A stretch of 64,000 nucleotides of DNA, taken from contig NZ_JAIGNP010000001.1 of NCBI RefSeq assembly GCF_019711535.1, positions 124,001 through 188,000 of the forward strand, written 5' to 3'. The notes under the pieces are model-generated. The model was not told the DNA's origin, did no database searches, and saw nothing but the letters and a program-made list of their open reading frames with translations. Shown here one piece after another: positions 55,962 to 64,000 of this stretch (positions are counted from its first letter, which is position 1; each line of letters starts with the position of its first letter). The DNA is from Qipengyuania aestuarii (GTDB taxonomy: Bacteria; Pseudomonadota; Alphaproteobacteria; Sphingomonadales; Sphingomonadaceae). Made by a program: the position numbers and the translations under genes.

Positions 55962-57083
55962 TCAACTCACGATCAGACCAGTGCGCGGCGCCTTCCGGTT
56001 CCAGCGATGGATCATCATCAGCACACCGATACAGATCATGTTCGTCATCATGGAGCTGCCACCATGGCTGATGAAGGGAAGGGGTATTCCGACCACGGGT
56101 GCAAAGCCCATGACCATCAGCAGATTGATTGCAATGAAGAAGAAGATCGTCGCGGTCATTCCCGCAGCAAGAAGTTTCGAGAAGCGGTCATTTGCTTCCT
56201 TGGCCACTTTCAAGCCCCAGAAGAGGATCGTGCCGAAGCAGACGATGACGAAAATTCCGCCCGCGAATCCCCATTCTTCTGCCATTGTGGCAAAGACGAA
56301 ATCGGTATGAGGTTCGGGCAGGTAGTTGAGGTGACTCTGCGAGCCTTCATTGAAGCCCTTCCCGAAAAGTCCTCCGGATCCGATCGCAATCTTCGATTGG
56401 GTGATCTGGTATCCATCACCAAGGGGATCATTCTCGGGGTCGAGAAAGGTCAGGACGCGCTTCTGCTGATACGGTTGCAAGCCGACGAAAAACGCCACCG
56501 GCGCCATCGCAACTGCAGCGGCTCCAGCTACCAAAAACCAGCGAAGGGGCAGGCCGGCGAGGAACATCACTACGAAACCGCCAAAACCGATGGCCAGAGA
56601 GGTGCCCAAATCCGGTTGCAAGAGGACGAAGGCGATCGGCAGAAGAATAATCATTCCTGCGGGTATCAACGCCCGCCACGTGGGCACCATGCCGATCGGA
56701 AGTCCCCCGTAATAATGGGCAAGGGCCATCACCGCAGCCGGCTTCATCAGTTCGGATGGCTGGATACGGATCGGCCCGACTTCCAGCCACCGCTGGCTGC
56801 CGCCACCCACCTGACCCACAATTTCCACCGCCATGAGGAGGAGGAGAATTGCGATATACGCGGGATAAGTGAGCAGGCTAACCGTTGGCTTGTTAAACCG
56901 GGAAATCACCACCGCCATGACGAAAAAGATCGCGAACCTGATGAGGTGCGATTCGGCATAGCGATCAAAGTTTCCCGCTGCCGCCGATGTCAGCACAAGC
57001 GCGCCGAAGCCGATCAACCCGAACAGCGGGAAGAGCATCATCCATGGCTGCCGCGCGACGGGCGCGGGTATTATTCCACTCAT
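55962..57083 (-). CDS. rodA: rod-shape-determining protein RodA (peptidoglycan glycosyltransferase)
   Basis: A 373-residue SEDS-family membrane glycosyltransferase that polymerises glycan strands for lateral wall growth with PBP2. Ten or so membrane segments are visible, with the conserved GGSQRWLEVGPIRIQPSELMKPA, PDLGTSLAIGFGG and GIPLPFISHGGSSMM motifs. It overlaps mrdA by 4 bases (ATGA), as is usual for this pair. Confidence 0.95.
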   Translation of the reverse strand: MSGIIPAPVARQPWMMLFPLFGLIGFGALVLTSAAAGNFDRYAESHLIRFAIFFVMAVVISRFNKPTVSLLTYPAYIAILLLLMAVEIVGQVGGGSQRWLEVGPIRIQPSELMKPAAVMALAHYYGGLPIGMVPTWRALIPAGMIILLPIAFVLLQPDLGTSLAIGFGGFVVMFLAGLPLRWFLVAGAAAVAMAPVAFFVGLQPYQQKRVLTFLDPENDPLGDGYQITQSKIAIGSGGLFGKGFNEGSQSHLNYLPEPHTDFVFATMAEEWGFAGGIFVIVCFGTILFWGLKVAKEANDRFSKLLAAGMTATIFFFIAINLLMVMGFAPVVGIPLPFISHGGSSMMTNMICIGVLMMIHRWNRKAPRTGLIVS

Positions 57084-59161
57084 TCGGTCCCTCCGGACGG
57101 CACTTCGTCCGAAGAGACAGGAGGGCGCGAGCCTTCATTACGCGATGGCGTTGATGTCTGTGCGCGTTCCTCGGAGCGCATCTGAGCGAGGCGAGCCTCG
57201 GCATCGACCTGATCGAATATCTGCTCGGTCCGCTGGGGTACCGGTTCGACCACCTCTCCGGCAGCGGCGGCATAGGCGCGATATTTCTGATCGAGCCGTT
57301 GCTGCGCTGTGCCGCCCCATTGTTCCTCGAGAGGACGCAAGGCTTCCATGCCTTTTTCCGGGTCGAAGAGGAATGTCATCACATCGCGCGCAATAGGATA
57401 GGCGGAACCCGATCCGCCGCCATGTTCGATTACAACCGCGCCCGCGTATTTCGGTTTGTCGAAGGGTGCGAAGAAAACGAACAGGCCATGATCGCGGTAC
57501 TTCCAAGGCCCGGTCTTGCCGTTCGACACGCTGAGCGAAACGACCTGCGCAGTACCGGTCTTGCCGGCCATCTGAATGTTGTCGATCGGCAGGCGGGCGC
57601 GGCCGGCGGTGCCCGGTCCATTGACGACGTCGCTCATGGCTTTGCGGACGTAATTGATTTCGTCAGAGCTGAAATCGAAATGCTCGAATTGCTTGCGCGG
57701 ATCGTCCATCCGTAGATGGGGCACCACTTCGTATCCGGTGGCGAGACGCGCGCTCATCACCGCAAGCTGCAGCGGGTTGACGAGATAATAGCCCTGTCCG
57801 ATCGAGGCGTTGACAGTGTCGTATGGTTGCCAGGCCTGATCGTATTTCTTCTGTTTCCAGGCGGGATCGGGGACGGTGCCGTAGAATTGGCTGGTTACGG
57901 GCAGGTCGAACTCTTCGCCAAGCCCCATCTTGTGCGCCCATTTGGCCACTTGGTCGAAACCAACCTGCTGAGCGAAGTGATAGAAATAGCTGTCGCACGA
58001 TTGGTAGATGGCTTTCGCCATGTCGACCCGGCCGTGGTTGCTCCAGCAATTGAAGAAGCGGTTGCCAATCCGGCGGCCTCCGCCGCAAATGATCGCCTCT
58101 TCAGGCTTCACCCCAGCGTCGAGGAAGGCCATGCAGTGCATCGGCTTCACAGTCGAACCGGGAGGATAGAGGCCTTTCAGAACCTTGTTACGAAGCGGCA
58201 CACGCTCATCGTCGCGGAGCATGGAATATTCGACACGGCCGATCCCGGCAGAAAAACTGTTCGGATCGAAGCTTGGCATCGACGACATGCACAGGATGTC
58301 GCCATTCTCCACATCCATCACCACGCAGGATCCGCTTTCCAGACCAATGCGGCGGGCTGCATAGTCCTGCAGTGGACCGTCGATCGTCAGCCTGACGGGG
58401 GCACCCTGCTTGTCTTCCCGCGTCTCAAGATCTCTCACGATCCGCCCGGAAGCCGTAACTTCTACGCGGCGCGCTCCGGGCTCGCCCTGAAGTTCCTTTT
58501 CGAACTCCTTTTCAAGGGCATCCTTGCCGATCTTATATCCCGGTGTGATCAGAATCGGGTCGGGATTCTCCTCGTAATCTTCTGCTGAGGCCGGACCGAC
58601 ATAGCCGATCAAATGGCCGACGCTGGGCCCGGTTGGATAGAACCGCGAAAAGCCGCGCTGCGGAACGACGCCTGGCAAATCCGGAAGGCGCACACTGATG
58701 GCAGCGAATTGTTCGTAATCGAGACCGGTGGCGACTTCCACAGGCTGGAAACCGCGCGCCTCGTCGATCTTTTTCCCGACATCGGCAAGGTTGTTGTCCG
58801 ACAGCCCGAGGATCGACCCCAATTCGCCGAGGGTCCTTTCAGAATCGGACATCCGGTCGGGAATGACGTCGACCCGGAAATCGGCGCGGTTGGAGGCGAG
58901 GGGGGCTCCGTTACGGTCGAGAAGCCAGCCTCGGCGAGGGGGGATCAGCGACAGATTGACGCGATTGCTTTCGGATTCGAGCACCCACCGCTCGTTCTCG
59001 GCAATCGCAATATATCCCATTCGCCCGGCGAGGATTGTGCCGATGCCGCCCATTCCGGCACCGATCACGAATGTGCGCCGATCAAATGCGTTGTCGAGCG
59101 TGGTCTTGCTGACCAGATCGCGCGGCTTCTTGCCGTATTTCTTTCGACCGAACAGACCCAT
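57080..59161 (-). CDS. mrdA: penicillin-binding protein 2
   Basis: A 693-residue transpeptidase for cell elongation. A short N-terminal cytoplasmic part and one membrane anchor (TFVIGAGMGGIGTILAG) precede the pedestal domain (RRGWLLDRNGAPLASN). The transpeptidase has the active-site PPGSTVKPMH (Ser-x-x-Lys), QSCDSYFYH and KTGTAQV motifs. The frame is open to 59422, but the ATG at 59161 gives the usual terminus and overlaps the mreD stop. A Pro/Ser-rich tail closes the protein. Confidence 0.95.
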   Translation of the reverse strand: MGLFGRKKYGKKPRDLVSKTTLDNAFDRRTFVIGAGMGGIGTILAGRMGYIAIAENERWVLESESNRVNLSLIPPRRGWLLDRNGAPLASNRADFRVDVIPDRMSDSERTLGELGSILGLSDNNLADVGKKIDEARGFQPVEVATGLDYEQFAAISVRLPDLPGVVPQRGFSRFYPTGPSVGHLIGYVGPASAEDYEENPDPILITPGYKIGKDALEKEFEKELQGEPGARRVEVTASGRIVRDLETREDKQGAPVRLTIDGPLQDYAARRIGLESGSCVVMDVENGDILCMSSMPSFDPNSFSAGIGRVEYSMLRDDERVPLRNKVLKGLYPPGSTVKPMHCMAFLDAGVKPEEAIICGGGRRIGNRFFNCWSNHGRVDMAKAIYQSCDSYFYHFAQQVGFDQVAKWAHKMGLGEEFDLPVTSQFYGTVPDPAWKQKKYDQAWQPYDTVNASIGQGYYLVNPLQLAVMSARLATGYEVVPHLRMDDPRKQFEHFDFSSDEINYVRKAMSDVVNGPGTAGRARLPIDNIQMAGKTGTAQVVSLSVSNGKTGPWKYRDHGLFVFFAPFDKPKYAGAVVIEHGGGSGSAYPIARDVMTFLFDPEKGMEALRPLEEQWGGTAQQRLDQKYRAYAAAAGEVVEPVPQRTEQIFDQVDAEARLAQMRSEERAQTSTPSRNEGSRPPVSSDEVPSGGTE

Positions 59162-59712
59162 CAGACCCTCTTCCAGCGCCACAGGCGCCACAGGTCGAGA
59201 CGGGCTACGATGCGAGACATAATGGGAAAGATAAGAATGGTAATCACGACTTGTGGCACGATTGCGATCAGCGAATGGAAATTGGGCGAGGCTCCCGACA
59301 GCAACCAACCCGTCAGGAGGTAGGTAAACCCTAACACACCTGCTGTTAACCAATCCTGCCAAAATGCACGCCAAGGCAATCTCATTTCGAGCGCCTCGAT
59401 CGCCAGCATGGCCAGCGACCACGTCAGGATAGCGAAGCCAAACGGTTGGCCGTTGAAGAGGTCATCAAATATGCCGAGGGGGATGCCGGCCCAGACAGGG
59501 AGCAGGCCCGGACGCATCAGTCGCCACGCAAGAAGCATGAGAAATCCGAATGGGGGCACCACGGGGAGGGCAGCGGCGACGAAGAAAATCGGCAACAGAC
59601 TGCCGATCATGATGGAAATCCACGGAACGACGTTGGCCACGACAACCGAATGCGAGCGATTCAGCCGGCTCCCATATGCATCGCTACGTGCTCGCGGATC
59701 GATCCGCTCCAT
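59161..59712 (-). CDS. mreD: rod-shape-determining protein MreD
   Basis: A 183-residue inner-membrane protein with about five or six hydrophobic segments, including PFGFLMLLAWRLMRPGLLPVWAGIPLGIFDDLFNGQPFGF, the conserved core of MreD. It links MreC to the elongasome. Both ends overlap the neighbours by one base, showing tight coupling within mreBCD-mrdA-rodA. Confidence 0.93.
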   Translation of the reverse strand: MERIDPRARSDAYGSRLNRSHSVVVANVVPWISIMIGSLLPIFFVAAALPVVPPFGFLMLLAWRLMRPGLLPVWAGIPLGIFDDLFNGQPFGFAILTWSLAMLAIEALEMRLPWRAFWQDWLTAGVLGFTYLLTGWLLSGASPNFHSLIAIVPQVVITILIFPIMSRIVARLDLWRLWRWKRV

Positions 59713-60602
59713 TATTCGCCAAGCTCTTCTTCGATTGGCGTTCGAGCCCCGACCGCAGCTTCCGGCTCAAAAATTTCTTCGACGGAAACGTAGTCGGTGG
59801 CTGCCGGATCGCTGACAATGCGAGCAAGTGCCCCATCATCGGTCAGTTCGGTAACGATGGCCACGGCAGTGCCGGGCGCATAATAGCCGCCGGCTCCGCT
59901 CGTCACGAACATGTCGTTTTTCTTGAGCGGATTGATGCCAAGATTGATGAGCTTGATACGCAACAGGCTGTCACCGCGACCTTCCGCGAAGGCGACCGTT
60001 TCATCGCCTGCACGGCGGACGGGAAGGACGCTTTCGCTGTCGGTCAGCAGCAAAACGCGCGAGGACGCCCGGCCGGTCTCGAGGATCCGTCCGACAACTC
60101 CGCGTGCGCTACGCACCGGCATGCCGACACGAACGCCGTCGTCAGTGCCCGCGCCCAGATAGGCAAACCGCCTTGTGCTGGAGGACGAGGAACCGACAAG
60201 GCGCGCAACGGCGACAGGGCGGCGCTCTTCGTCATGCAGGTCGAGCAAACCCTTCAGGCGGACGTTTTCCTGCCTGAGCGCTTCAGCTTCCTGCAAGCGG
60301 ATACGGGCCAATTCGACCTCGCGCTTGAGCTCCGCATTTTTCGAACCGGCACGATAATATCCGCTGACGGAGTCCCAGAGCGATTTCGAACCGGTTCGCG
60401 CGGCAGCGACGGTCTCAGTCGCGGGGGAGGCAGCATCCTGCGCCACCCCGCGTGGTCCGCCGAACAGGTGGGGCTGAAAGAAGGATATGCCAAGCAGCAC
60501 GGCGCCGATCAGTGCGCCGATGCCTGCCACGATGTAGCCGGTAAAAAGATTGTACTGCGCCCGCTTGGAAAAACCGGAGCGCCGTTGATTGCTCGGCGCC
60601 AT
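59712..60602 (-). CDS. mreC: rod-shape-determining protein MreC
   Basis: A 296-residue bitopic protein: a cytoplasmic basic start, one membrane segment (NLFTGYIVAGIGALIGAVLLGISF), a coiled coil (about 95-125, ELKREVELARIRLQEAEALRQENVRLKGLL) and a beta-rich periplasmic domain (ARLVGSSSSSTRRFAYLGAGTDDGVRVGMPV). It activates PBP2-RodA. It follows mreB after 13 bases. Confidence 0.94.
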   Translation of the reverse strand: MAPSNQRRSGFSKRAQYNLFTGYIVAGIGALIGAVLLGISFFQPHLFGGPRGVAQDAASPATETVAAARTGSKSLWDSVSGYYRAGSKNAELKREVELARIRLQEAEALRQENVRLKGLLDLHDEERRPVAVARLVGSSSSSTRRFAYLGAGTDDGVRVGMPVRSARGVVGRILETGRASSRVLLLTDSESVLPVRRAGDETVAFAEGRGDSLLRIKLINLGINPLKKNDMFVTSGAGGYYAPGTAVAIVTELTDDGALARIVSDPAATDYVSVEEIFEPEAAVGARTPIEEELGE

Positions 60603-60615
60603 CGCCGCTTCCCCC

Positions 60616-61689
<1,074 letters not shown>

Positions 61690-61855
61690 TCAGTCGGCGG
61701 TTAAGGGGTGCCGCGCGCTTCGACCCGGGAGGAAACGGTGGCGGTGCCTTAGCGATATTACGCACGGAAAGCCAAAAATTTCCGTAAGGTCTTCGGGGGA
61801 TACGCACACCTCTTGTCTCGGAATCACAGCGCTTCGTCGCTACCATGGGTGGTCC

Positions 61856-63658
61856 ATGCCTGAAATACGCCGTCTGCCCGATACTCTGGTTAACCGCATC
61901 GCCGCTGGCGAGGTGGTCGAGCGCCCTTCTTCCGCGCTCAAGGAACTGGTCGAAAACGCTATCGATGCGGGGGCCTCCCGCATTGCCATAAAACTGGTGG
62001 ATGGCGGGCTGACCAGCCTGGAAGTGACCGACGACGGCTGCGGAATGTCGCCCGATCAAATGGCACTCGCACTGGAACGCCATGCTACGTCCAAGCTTCC
62101 CGACGATGCAATCGAACAGGTCGAGACCCTTGGTTTCCGCGGCGAGGCTCTACCGAGCATCGCCAGCGTATCGCGTTTCACGCTCGAAAGCCGGCCCAAG
62201 AACGTGGCGGATGGATGGAAGCGGGTCATTGATCATGGCGAGATGATCGCGGAAGGCCCTGCTGCGCTGCCGCCCGGAACACGGGTCAGAGTCGAAAACC
62301 TGTTTGGCAAGATACCGGCCCGGCGCAAATTCCTACGCACGCCGCGCAGCGAATATGCCGCCTCGATTGACGTGGTGAAGCGTCTCGCCATGGCCCGGCC
62401 CGATGTGGCGTTCACTCTCGACCACGGCGATCGGCGAATTCTCGGCCTGCAGAGCGGCGAAGGGCTGACTAACCGCGTAGCCCAAGTGATTGCGCGCGAA
62501 TTGCGTGAGAACGGAGTCGCTATCGATCTCGATCGCGGCACGATGCGGCTGACGGGTATTGCCGGTCTGCCGACCTTCAACCGCGGGATTGCAGATCATC
62601 AGTATCTTTTCGTCAACGGGCGGCCAGTCAAGGACCGGCTCCTGACAGGCGCGGTACGCGGCGCCTATTCCGATATGCTGGCGCGCGACAGGCATGCCGT
62701 GCTGGCGCTGTTTCTCGATCTGCCGCCGGAGGAAGTTGATGTGAATGTCCATCCGGCCAAGACCGAAGTGCGTTTCCGCGATTCGCAGGCTGTGCGCGGC
62801 TTCATCGTATCCGGTCTCCGCAATGCACTGGCGAGCGTTGACAAGCGCAGTGCCCAGTCTCCTGACGCCGCGGCAATGTCCCGCTGGCAGGCCGAACCCG
62901 TCCGCGACGAACCGGCACCGGCGCTCCGTTCGATATTCGAGGGTCGCGACTGGTCCGCGCCGCAGTCCCGGGTTTCCGAGCCTGCACAGGGCTGGCGAGG
63001 GGCGGAGGCCGATGTCATGGCGGCCCCGCAGGGGCGCGCCGAGATGGCGACCGAAAGTACGGAAGAAAAGAAGGACTTTCCCCTGGGCATCGCGCGCGGG
63101 CAGGTCGCGAACACCTATATCGTGGCCGAGGCGGCCGATGGACTGGTCCTTGTCGACCAACATGCGGCGCACGAACGCCTCGTCCTGGAAAGGCTCAAGG
63201 CGGCCGGTGCGGAAGATGCGGTCGCGCGCAGTCAGGCGCTGCTGATCCCGGAGGTTGTGGAGCTTGAGGAAACCAGCTGCGACAGGCTGGAAGACGCGGC
63301 AGATGCGTTGGCCAAGCACGGCCTTGCGATAGAGCGCTTCGGACCGTCCGCCATTCTGGTTCGCAGCCTTCCGCACGCCATTGCCCGGACCAATCCAGAG
63401 AAATTGCTGCGGGACATCGATGACGATCTGGCTCTCAATGGCGAGGCGCTGCATCTCGGCGAAAAGCTCGATCTCGTGCTGGCGACGATGGCGTGCCACG
63501 GCTCGGTCAGGGCAGGGCGGACCTTGCGCGTGGACGAGATGAATGCCTTGCTGCGCGAAATGGAACGCACCCCTCGATCGGGGCAGTGCAACCATGGACG
63601 CCCCACGTGGGTTAAGCTGTCGATGGACGATGTGGAAAAGCTTTTCGGGAGACACTGA
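61856..63658 (+). CDS. mutL: DNA mismatch repair protein MutL
   Basis: A 600-residue GHKL ATPase. N-terminal motifs LVNRIAAGEVVERPSSALKELVENAIDAGA, DDGCGM, ATSKL and GFRGEALPSIASV bind ATP, and EVDVNVHPAKTEVRF closes the N-terminal domain. After a linker (about 325-405) the C-terminal dimerisation domain includes NTYIVAEAADGLVLVDQHAAHERLVLERL and HGRPTWVKLSMDDVEKLFGRH. DQHAAHERL lacks the DQHAxxERxxYE glutamate of endonuclease-type MutL, as expected only by eye. It is followed at once by a lipoprotein gene. Confidence 0.96.
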   Translation: MPEIRRLPDTLVNRIAAGEVVERPSSALKELVENAIDAGASRIAIKLVDGGLTSLEVTDDGCGMSPDQMALALERHATSKLPDDAIEQVETLGFRGEALPSIASVSRFTLESRPKNVADGWKRVIDHGEMIAEGPAALPPGTRVRVENLFGKIPARRKFLRTPRSEYAASIDVVKRLAMARPDVAFTLDHGDRRILGLQSGEGLTNRVAQVIARELRENGVAIDLDRGTMRLTGIAGLPTFNRGIADHQYLFVNGRPVKDRLLTGAVRGAYSDMLARDRHAVLALFLDLPPEEVDVNVHPAKTEVRFRDSQAVRGFIVSGLRNALASVDKRSAQSPDAAAMSRWQAEPVRDEPAPALRSIFEGRDWSAPQSRVSEPAQGWRGAEADVMAAPQGRAEMATESTEEKKDFPLGIARGQVANTYIVAEAADGLVLVDQHAAHERLVLERLKAAGAEDAVARSQALLIPEVVELEETSCDRLEDAADALAKHGLAIERFGPSAILVRSLPHAIARTNPEKLLRDIDDDLALNGEALHLGEKLDLVLATMACHGSVRAGRTLRVDEMNALLREMERTPRSGQCNHGRPTWVKLSMDDVEKLFGRH

Positions 63659-64000
63659 TGCGTTGGATTATAGCTCTCGCGCCTCTGGCTCTGGCTGCTT
63701 GCGGTGAACAAAGCGCCGAAGAAAAGGAAGCCGAACGCAAGGCCGCCGTCGCGGAGGTCGAAGCCAATCAAAAGCCGCCGACAGAACAGCTGACGCTGGA
63801 TCCGATCCGCTATCCGGAAATCGAGAAATACGACCTATTCGGTGCTGGATGCAGCTTTACGCCCGATGGGCAGGGGCTTGGCACGGTCGTCCTGGCGAAC
63901 CCGGACAAGGGGTATTTCATTCGCGATGGCGAGCTGCAGGCGCTGGCCGCCGACATGGGCAGTGCCGAATTGCCTTATCTCGCCCGGCGCAAATACGACG
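63658..64000 (+). CDS. hypothetical lipoprotein (partial, runs off the window)
   Basis: The ATG overlaps the last base of the mutL stop (TGATG), so translation is probably coupled. The visible 114 residues begin RWIIALAPLALAAC, a lipoprotein signal with lipid-carrying Cys15, then a Glu/Lys/Ala-rich linker (EQSAEEKEAERKAAVAEVEANQ) and a globular part with LFGAGCSFTPDGQGLGTVVLANPDKGYFIRDGELQALAADMG. The frame has no stop before the end of the window. I do not recognise the family. Confidence 0.8.
   Translation, partial: MRWIIALAPLALAACGEQSAEEKEAERKAAVAEVEANQKPPTEQLTLDPIRYPEIEKYDLFGAGCSFTPDGQGLGTVVLANPDKGYFIRDGELQALAADMGSAELPYLARRKYD

Overview
The window is about 64 kb of dense bacterial chromosome and contains no insertion sequence, prophage, CRISPR array or rRNA operon. 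Gene content points to an alphaproteobacterium of the order Sphingomonadales, most likely Erythrobacteraceae. The grounds are CpdR beside an N-formylglutamate amidohydrolase, a SapC-family protein, a DUF4170 protein, the trpB-trpA-accD-folC string, yqeY-dnaG-rpoD, and promoters of the alphaproteobacterial EcfG type. This assignment is inference from gene content; no database was searched.

Layout. 1-8.4 kb: end of a 2-oxoacid:ferredoxin oxidoreductase beta subunit, a YdjM-like membrane hydrolase, a PAP2 phosphatase, photolyase plus cyclopropane fatty acid synthase, a GST and alaS. 8.4-20.5 kb: a small stress-type peptide, a Kef-type antiporter, a GNAT-nitrilase fusion, icd, a small acidic membrane peptide, tRNA-Val, cpdR and its divergent hydrolase, a lipoprotein protease with SapC, and a flavin oxidoreductase. 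20.5-31.5 kb: RhlE-like and UvrD-like helicases, rsmD plus a pseudouridine synthase, an AmpG-like permease, then folC, accD and trpA. 31.6-36.8 kb: a small membrane protein, trpB, chorismate mutase, trmJ, nrdR, glyA and rpiB. 36.9-43.6 kb: a microbial rhodopsin, an alpha-carbonic anhydrase, rpoD, dnaG, a lipoprotein and yqeY. 43.7-49.5 kb: carA, an unknown AT-richer gene, carB and greA. 49.5-53.9 kb: a GNAT protein, DUF4170, four stress-envelope genes and eno. 53.9-55.8 kb: ribH, an unusual HTH-RibB fusion and tRNA-Lys. 56-64 kb: the cell-shape operon mreB-mreC-mreD-mrdA-rodA, then mutL and a truncated lipoprotein.

How the genes work together. Several accessory genes carry matches to the EcfG general-stress promoter (GGAAC-N16/17-CGTT). 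Perfect matches lie before photolyase (with cfa just downstream), before the 213-residue stress protein, and before the 169-residue stress protein. Weaker matches lie before the 59-residue peptide and the secreted 202-residue protein. Housekeeping operons cover tryptophan, one-carbon and folate metabolism, malonyl-CoA, carbamoyl phosphate, riboflavin, cell-wall elongation, and initiation of replication and transcription.

Most notable observations: (1) a RibB with an N-terminal helix-turn-helix, a degenerate RibA-like tail and two TCACAT...ATGTGA palindromes just upstream of its own start, which suggests a self-regulating biosynthetic enzyme; (2) a rhodopsin with a D-T-G motif and a histidine on helix B at the position of bacteriorhodopsin Thr46; (3) a periplasmic carbonic anhydrase next to it whose signal peptide is encoded only if translation starts at ATT; (4) an unknown, compositionally distinct gene wedged without gaps between carA and carB.
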